From Armatimonadota bacterium (GTDB lineage Bacteria; Armatimonadota; JAAZEB01), in NCBI GenBank assembly GCA_012841485.1, contig DUUU01000043.1, forward strand, positions 1-9,931: a DNA stretch of 9,931 nt. Reading direction: 5' to 3'. The position numbers were made by a program, and so were the translations under genes. This document shows, piece by piece, positions 7,180-9,931 of the stretch; the first letter of the stretch is position 1; each line of letters starts with the position of its first letter. The notes under the pieces are model-generated. The model saw only the letters and a program-made list of their open reading frames with translations, was not told the origin of the DNA and did not search any database.

Positions 7180-8451
7180 ATGAGCGATGCCGTTGCGCGG
7201 CGGCTGGTGCTGCGCGCCTCGCGCCTGATTGATGGCACGGGCGCGGCGCCCGCTGATGATCCCGTGTTGGTGGTGGCGAATGGGCGAATCGAGGCGGTTT
7301 GCCAGGGCGAACTGCCGCCCGCGCTTCGGGAGGGCGCCGTCTTCCTGGATCTGCCGGGCCAGACGCTGTTGCCCGGGCTGATCGACTCGCACGTCCACCT
7401 CGTCTTTGATGCTGGCCCCGACCACGCCGCGGTCCGCCGCCGGTTGGCCGAGGAGGATGACCAGGATCTCCTCTTGCGCGCGCTGCACAATGCCCAGACG
7501 TTGCTGCGCGCCGGTATCACCACGGCGCGTGACTGCGGCGACCGTAGCTTTGTCACCCTGAAGGCACGGCGCGCTATCGAAGAGGGGCTCTTCCCTGGCC
7601 CGCGCCTCCTCTGCAGCGGACCGCCGATTACCACGACGGCCGGCCACCTGCACTACTGCGGGCTGCGCGCCGACTCTCTCGATGGCGTGCGCCGCGCCGT
7701 GCGGAGCGTCGTCGAGCGGGGCGCCGATCACGTGAAGATCGTCGCGACCGGCGGGATGATGACTCCTGGGAGCAATCCCCGCCGCTGCCAGTTTTCCCCC
7801 GAAGAGCTGAAGGCGGCTGCCGACGAGGCGCACCGCCTGGGCAAGCGGGTCGCGGCGCACCTGCTTGGCGTGGAGGGGATTCAGCCCTGCCTGCAGGCCG
7901 GCATCGACACCTTCGAGCACTGTAGCTGGCTGGCGTGCGATGAGGAGCAGGAGTTCGACTTCCGCCCGGAACTGGCGCGCGAGATTGCCCGGAGCGGCAT
8001 CACCTGCGGGCACACGATGGTGGGCCTCTACCGCGACCTCCTGCCCGACCGGGAGGCACCCGAGGCGGTGCAGGTAGAGCAACTCGAACAGCTGCGCGCC
8101 CTGCAAGAGCGCTTCGCGCGGATGCGCGAGCTTGGGATCAGGATGATGCTTTCGAGCGATGCCGGTGTGGCGAGGACTCGCTTCGACCGCTTCGTGGATG
8201 GCCTGGAAGTGGCCGTCGTCGCGATGGGCATGTCACCCCTAGCGGCCATTGAGGCGAGCACGCGCGTGCCGGCAGAGGCGCTCGGCCTGGGCGATGAGAT
8301 CGGCACGCTGGTGCCTGGGAAGCGCGCGGATATTGTGGCCGTGAAAGGCGATGCTTCGGCCGATATTACCGCCCTAAAGCGCGTCTCGCTCGTGATGCGC
8401 GACGGGCGAGTCCTCCATAGAGCCAGCGCCCCGGTTGGCGAAGCGGCCTGA
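7180..8451 (+). CDS. Metal-dependent amidohydrolase, imidazolonepropionase/prolidase-like
   Basis: This 423-residue cytosolic hydrolase belongs to the amidohydrolase superfamily, which uses one or two metal ions to cleave amide, peptide or related bonds. The metal ligands are visible: H71 and H73 in DSHVHL, a probable bridging K186 in HVKIVATGG, H227 in VAAHLLG, H247 in FEHCSW and the catalytic D327 in SSDAG. The end has the family hallmark GTLVPGKRADIVAV followed by a closing small beta domain. The arrangement matches the group annotated as imidazolonepropionase-like or Xaa-Pro dipeptidase-like enzymes, some of which hydrolyse N-acyl or dipeptide substrates; the true substrate is unknown. 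The ATG at 7180 is preferred over the TTG at 7177 because a GGGGG stretch (7169-7173) lies six bases upstream of it. It lies 111 bases after lexA with two hairpins between, so co-transcription with lexA is uncertain. No histidine-utilisation genes flank it. Confidence 0.88.
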   Translation: MSDAVARRLVLRASRLIDGTGAAPADDPVLVVANGRIEAVCQGELPPALREGAVFLDLPGQTLLPGLIDSHVHLVFDAGPDHAAVRRRLAEEDDQDLLLRALHNAQTLLRAGITTARDCGDRSFVTLKARRAIEEGLFPGPRLLCSGPPITTTAGHLHYCGLRADSLDGVRRAVRSVVERGADHVKIVATGGMMTPGSNPRRCQFSPEELKAAADEAHRLGKRVAAHLLGVEGIQPCLQAGIDTFEHCSWLACDEEQEFDFRPELAREIARSGITCGHTMVGLYRDLLPDREAPEAVQVEQLEQLRALQERFARMRELGIRMMLSSDAGVARTRFDRFVDGLEVAVVAMGMSPLAAIEASTRVPAEALGLGDEIGTLVPGKRADIVAVKGDASADITALKRVSLVMRDGRVLHRASAPVGEAA

Positions 8452-8497
8452 TCGGCCCCGGCCGAGTCGGCCGCGGCGCATTGGCCCGAGCAGGGAC

Positions 8498-8516
8498 CCC
8501 GCCCGGTGCCGGCGGG
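8498..8516. terminator. Possible bidirectional hairpin between convergent genes
   Basis: CCCGCC (8498-8503) and GGCGGG (8511-8516) form a 6-bp stem with loop CGGTGCC. It lies 3' of both the amidohydrolase and the convergent membrane-protein gene. A further palindrome, CGGCCGA-G-TCGGCCG, is at 8459-8473. Neither has a T run, so terminator function is inferred from position only. Confidence 0.35.
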
Positions 8517-8520
8517 CACG

Positions 8521-8841
8521 TCACCTGCCCCCCCTGTGACGGCTGAAGGTGACCGCCTTCCACGCGATCACCACCAGGATAGCCCCGAGCACCGCCGGGA
8601 TCAGACCTTCGCGCCCAAAGAAGATCGTGGCGACCAGGCTGCCGCCGACGCCAGCCAGAGCGGTCTCCAGACAGCCGCGCGGCCCTCCCGAAGGCTGGAT
8701 CAGGCTCACGATCCCGTTGGCGATCAGACCCACGATGGCGCCGATAAGGAGTGCCCACAGGATCTGGATTGCTGCGCCCGCAACGGTGAACGCAACGATT
8801 GCCAGCAAGATGATGGTGATCAGCAGCGCCAGCCACTCCAT
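8521..8841 (-). CDS. Small GlsB/YeaQ/YmgE-type integral membrane protein
   Basis: This 106-residue protein is almost wholly hydrophobic and has the glycine-rich pattern of the GlsB/YeaQ/YmgE (transglycosylase-associated) family: IGAIVGLIANGIV, a short polar loop QPSGGPRG, AGVGGSLVATIFF and AVLGAILVVIAWKAV. Family members are small inner-membrane proteins often linked to envelope stress; their biochemical role is not settled. About four membrane segments can be drawn (residues roughly 3-22, 27-48, 58-75 and 80-97). The usual family member is about 80 residues with three segments, so the first helix looks like an added N-terminal segment. The ATG at 8841 has GGAGG (8853-8849) seven bases upstream. 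The tail is basic (SRHRGGR). It is transcribed away from the methyltransferase and towards the amidohydrolase; no clear promoter of its own was found. Confidence 0.8.
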   Translation of the reverse strand: MEWLALLITIILLAIVAFTVAGAAIQILWALLIGAIVGLIANGIVSLIQPSGGPRGCLETALAGVGGSLVATIFFGREGLIPAVLGAILVVIAWKAVTFSRHRGGR

Positions 8842-8923
8842 GGCGTTTCCTCCATCCCTCTGCTTTCCCCTTACTCCGGCGTGCTAACCACCTGCTTCAC
8901 GTGGCGAGGGCCCGCGGTGGGGG

Positions 8924-8937
8924 CAAACACGTGCTTG
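8924..8937. promoter_or_regulatory. Near-palindromic operator candidate, SOS-box-like
   Basis: CAAACACGTGCTTG is symmetric at 12 of 14 positions and overlaps the -35 of the methyltransferase promoter. Against the Bacillus LexA consensus CGAACRNRYGTTYG it matches 12 of 14 positions on either strand. Binding by LexA is inference; CACGTG cores also arise by chance in GC-rich DNA or serve other repressors. Confidence 0.35.
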
Positions 8938-8964
8938 CAAAGCGCCCTCTTCCCATGCTATAAT
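8935..8964 (+). promoter_or_regulatory. Extended -10 sigma70-type promoter of the methyltransferase gene
   Basis: TTGCAA (8935-8940) and a perfect TATAAT (8959-8964) are separated by 18 bases, and the -10 is preceded by TGC, the extended -10 motif. Transcription should begin near 8971, giving a leader of about 44 bases. It is the best promoter in the window. The -35 overlaps a 14-bp near-palindrome and the -10 is embedded in a second palindrome, which suggests it is repressed. Confidence 0.8.
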
Positions 8965-8968
8965 GGGA
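8951..8968. promoter_or_regulatory. Inverted repeat centred on the -10 element
   Basis: TCCCAT (8951-8956) and ATGGGA (8963-8968) are perfect inverted arms with a 6-base centre, enclosing most of the TATAAT element. A dimeric repressor bound here would block RNA polymerase. The protein that might bind is not identifiable. Confidence 0.4.
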
Positions 8969-9014
8969 CACACGCTATCCTCACGCAGCCTCGTCGTGCA
9001 AAGGTTAAGAGCCC

Positions 9015-9931
9015 ATGAGCAGCCCAGGCGGCCAACATGGCCCCGTCTCTGGTTTCGGAGAGAGCGCCCGTGCCTCGGGGCCCGGCAAGGAGGCGAAGGC
9101 ACGCCGGCTGGGCCAGGTCTTTACGCCCGATCCCGTGGCCGATCTGATGGCCTCGCTCTGCATCGGCGATCCGGAGGCGGTGGTTTTCGATCCCTGCATC
9201 GGAGAGGGAGCCCTGCTTCTCGCCGCGGGGCGGCGGCTTGCGGCGTTGGGGAACGCGGAGTGGCACCGGCAGGTGCGGGGGCTGGAGGTGGATCCCAAGG
9301 CGCTGGCGGTAGGCCGCCGCCGCTTGGCGGAGGCGGCGGACGTGGAGCCGGAGGCGATTCGCCTCACCCGTGGTGACTTCCTGGAGCTGCCGCCCCCATC
9401 TCTGGGGATGCCGGAGGGACGCCTTCTCGATCTGGAGCTCGGGGGGCCGGCGGGAGAATCGGCGGTGTGTGATGTGGCGCTGATGAATCCCCCCTACACC
9501 CGCCAGGAGAGGCTCGCTCTCGAGACGAAGGCGAGAGGCGGCGCGCTCAGCCGGCGCGCAGGGCTGCACGCCCATTTTTGGATGCACCTGGCGCGCTTCG
9601 TGCGCCCGGGGGGATGGCTGGGAGCAATCACTCCGTCCACCTGGCTCTCGGCAGAGTATGGCCGTGAGTTGCGGGCGTTTCTGCTGAAGCACTTCCGTAT
9701 CCGCTTCGTGATCGGGTTTGAGCGCGACGTTTTCCCGGACGCCACGGTCGAGGCGTGCGTCACCATCTTGGAGAAACGCGTCGGATGCACGGGGGCGGAT
9801 GCCACGCTGCCGGTGCGCTTCCTCTCCCTTTCCGCGGGCGCCGGGTGGCTGCCCGCGGCGAGCGAGGCAGCCAGGCGTGAGAGCGATGGAGGTGGGCCCG
9901 GTTACCGGGTCCGGGTGGTGCCCCAGGTGGA
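9015..9931 (+). CDS. DNA N6-adenine methyltransferase, N-terminal part (runs off right edge)
   Basis: The frame is open from the ATG at 9015 to the end of the window (305 complete codons). An in-frame TAA at 9006-9008 rules out a start further upstream. The product would transfer a methyl group from S-adenosylmethionine to adenine in DNA. After a low-complexity N terminus come GQVFTPDPVADLMASL (33-48), the AdoMet-binding loop FDPCIGEGALL (58-68), an acidic motif II region (GLEVDPKA, 89-96), GDFLEL (120-125) and the catalytic motif IV MNPPYTRQE (157-165). A further conserved stretch, LGAITPSTWLSAEYGRELRAFL, follows at 202-223. The NPPYTRQE form resembles Eco57I-type, type IIG and related stand-alone methylases in restriction or phage-defence loci. 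Because the C terminus is missing, I cannot tell whether a target-recognition domain or nuclease is fused. It could equally be an orphan methylase, a DISARM DrmMI-like or a BREX PglX-like protein. Confidence 0.88.
   Translation, partial: MSSPGGQHGPVSGFGESARASGPGKEAKARRLGQVFTPDPVADLMASLCIGDPEAVVFDPCIGEGALLLAAGRRLAALGNAEWHRQVRGLEVDPKALAVGRRRLAEAADVEPEAIRLTRGDFLELPPPSLGMPEGRLLDLELGGPAGESAVCDVALMNPPYTRQERLALETKARGGALSRRAGLHAHFWMHLARFVRPGGWLGAITPSTWLSAEYGRELRAFLLKHFRIRFVIGFERDVFPDATVEACVTILEKRVGCTGADATLPVRFLSLSAGAGWLPAASEAARRESDGGGPGYRVRVVPQV

Larger units (their letters stand above)
8842..9014. other. Divergent control region upstream of the methyltransferase
   Basis: This 173-base spacer separates the divergent membrane-protein and methyltransferase genes. 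It carries the methyltransferase promoter, two CACGTG palindromes exactly 30 bp apart (8898-8903 and 8928-8933) and an inverted repeat centred on the -10 element. AAGG at 9001-9004 is a weak ribosome-binding site for the ATG at 9015. Confidence 0.6.

Noticed and set aside
6397..8106. Long minus-strand frame (569 codons) opposite lexA and the amidohydrolase
   Set aside because: Both genes on the plus strand have complete catalytic motifs, and the antisense product has none, so this is a codon-bias shadow.

Overview
This 9.9-kb window is bacterial, GC-rich (about two-thirds G+C by eye) and densely coded, with eight protein genes and no rRNA, tRNA, CRISPR array or insertion sequence that I can see. 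Canonical sigma70-type promoters, Shine-Dalgarno sites, a Gram-positive-type LexA and an actinobacterial-style DUF1998 helicase fit a high-GC Terrabacteria-like lineage such as Armatimonadota, Chloroflexota or a relative. That placement is a low-confidence inference; nothing here fixes the taxon.

Layout. A GT4 glycosyltransferase (147-1316, +) faces a three-gene minus-strand operon: a secreted Ig-like protein with a methionine-rich tail (6135 to 4447), tatC (4431 to 3619) and an MrfA/YprA-type DEAD-box helicase with DUF1998 (3615 to 1339). These genes are separated by only 15 and 3 nt and share a good promoter, TTGACT-N17-TATCAT, at 6207-6235. Divergent from this operon, after a 312-bp intergenic region, is lexA (6448-7068, +), with a CAAAC-N3-GTTTG palindrome just upstream that may be its operator. 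A metal-dependent amidohydrolase (7180-8451, +) follows after two GC hairpins. A small GlsB/YeaQ-type membrane protein (8841 to 8521, -) converges on it. Finally, a DNA N6-adenine methyltransferase starts at 9015 (+) from a strong extended -10 promoter and runs off the right edge.

How the genes relate. Two are DNA-damage genes: lexA, the SOS repressor, and the mrfA-like helicase, whose Bacillus relative acts in mitomycin C repair. The helicase is translationally tied to tatC rather than to lexA, so a functional link is not established. The methyltransferase is the only hint of an accessory or defence locus. Its promoter is overlaid by two palindromes, one of which matches the Bacillus SOS-box consensus at 12 of 14 positions. 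What this gene belongs to lies outside the window. No clear previously undescribed multi-gene system is visible; the most promising leads are the palindromic control region of the methyltransferase and the unusual Ig-protein/tatC/helicase operon.
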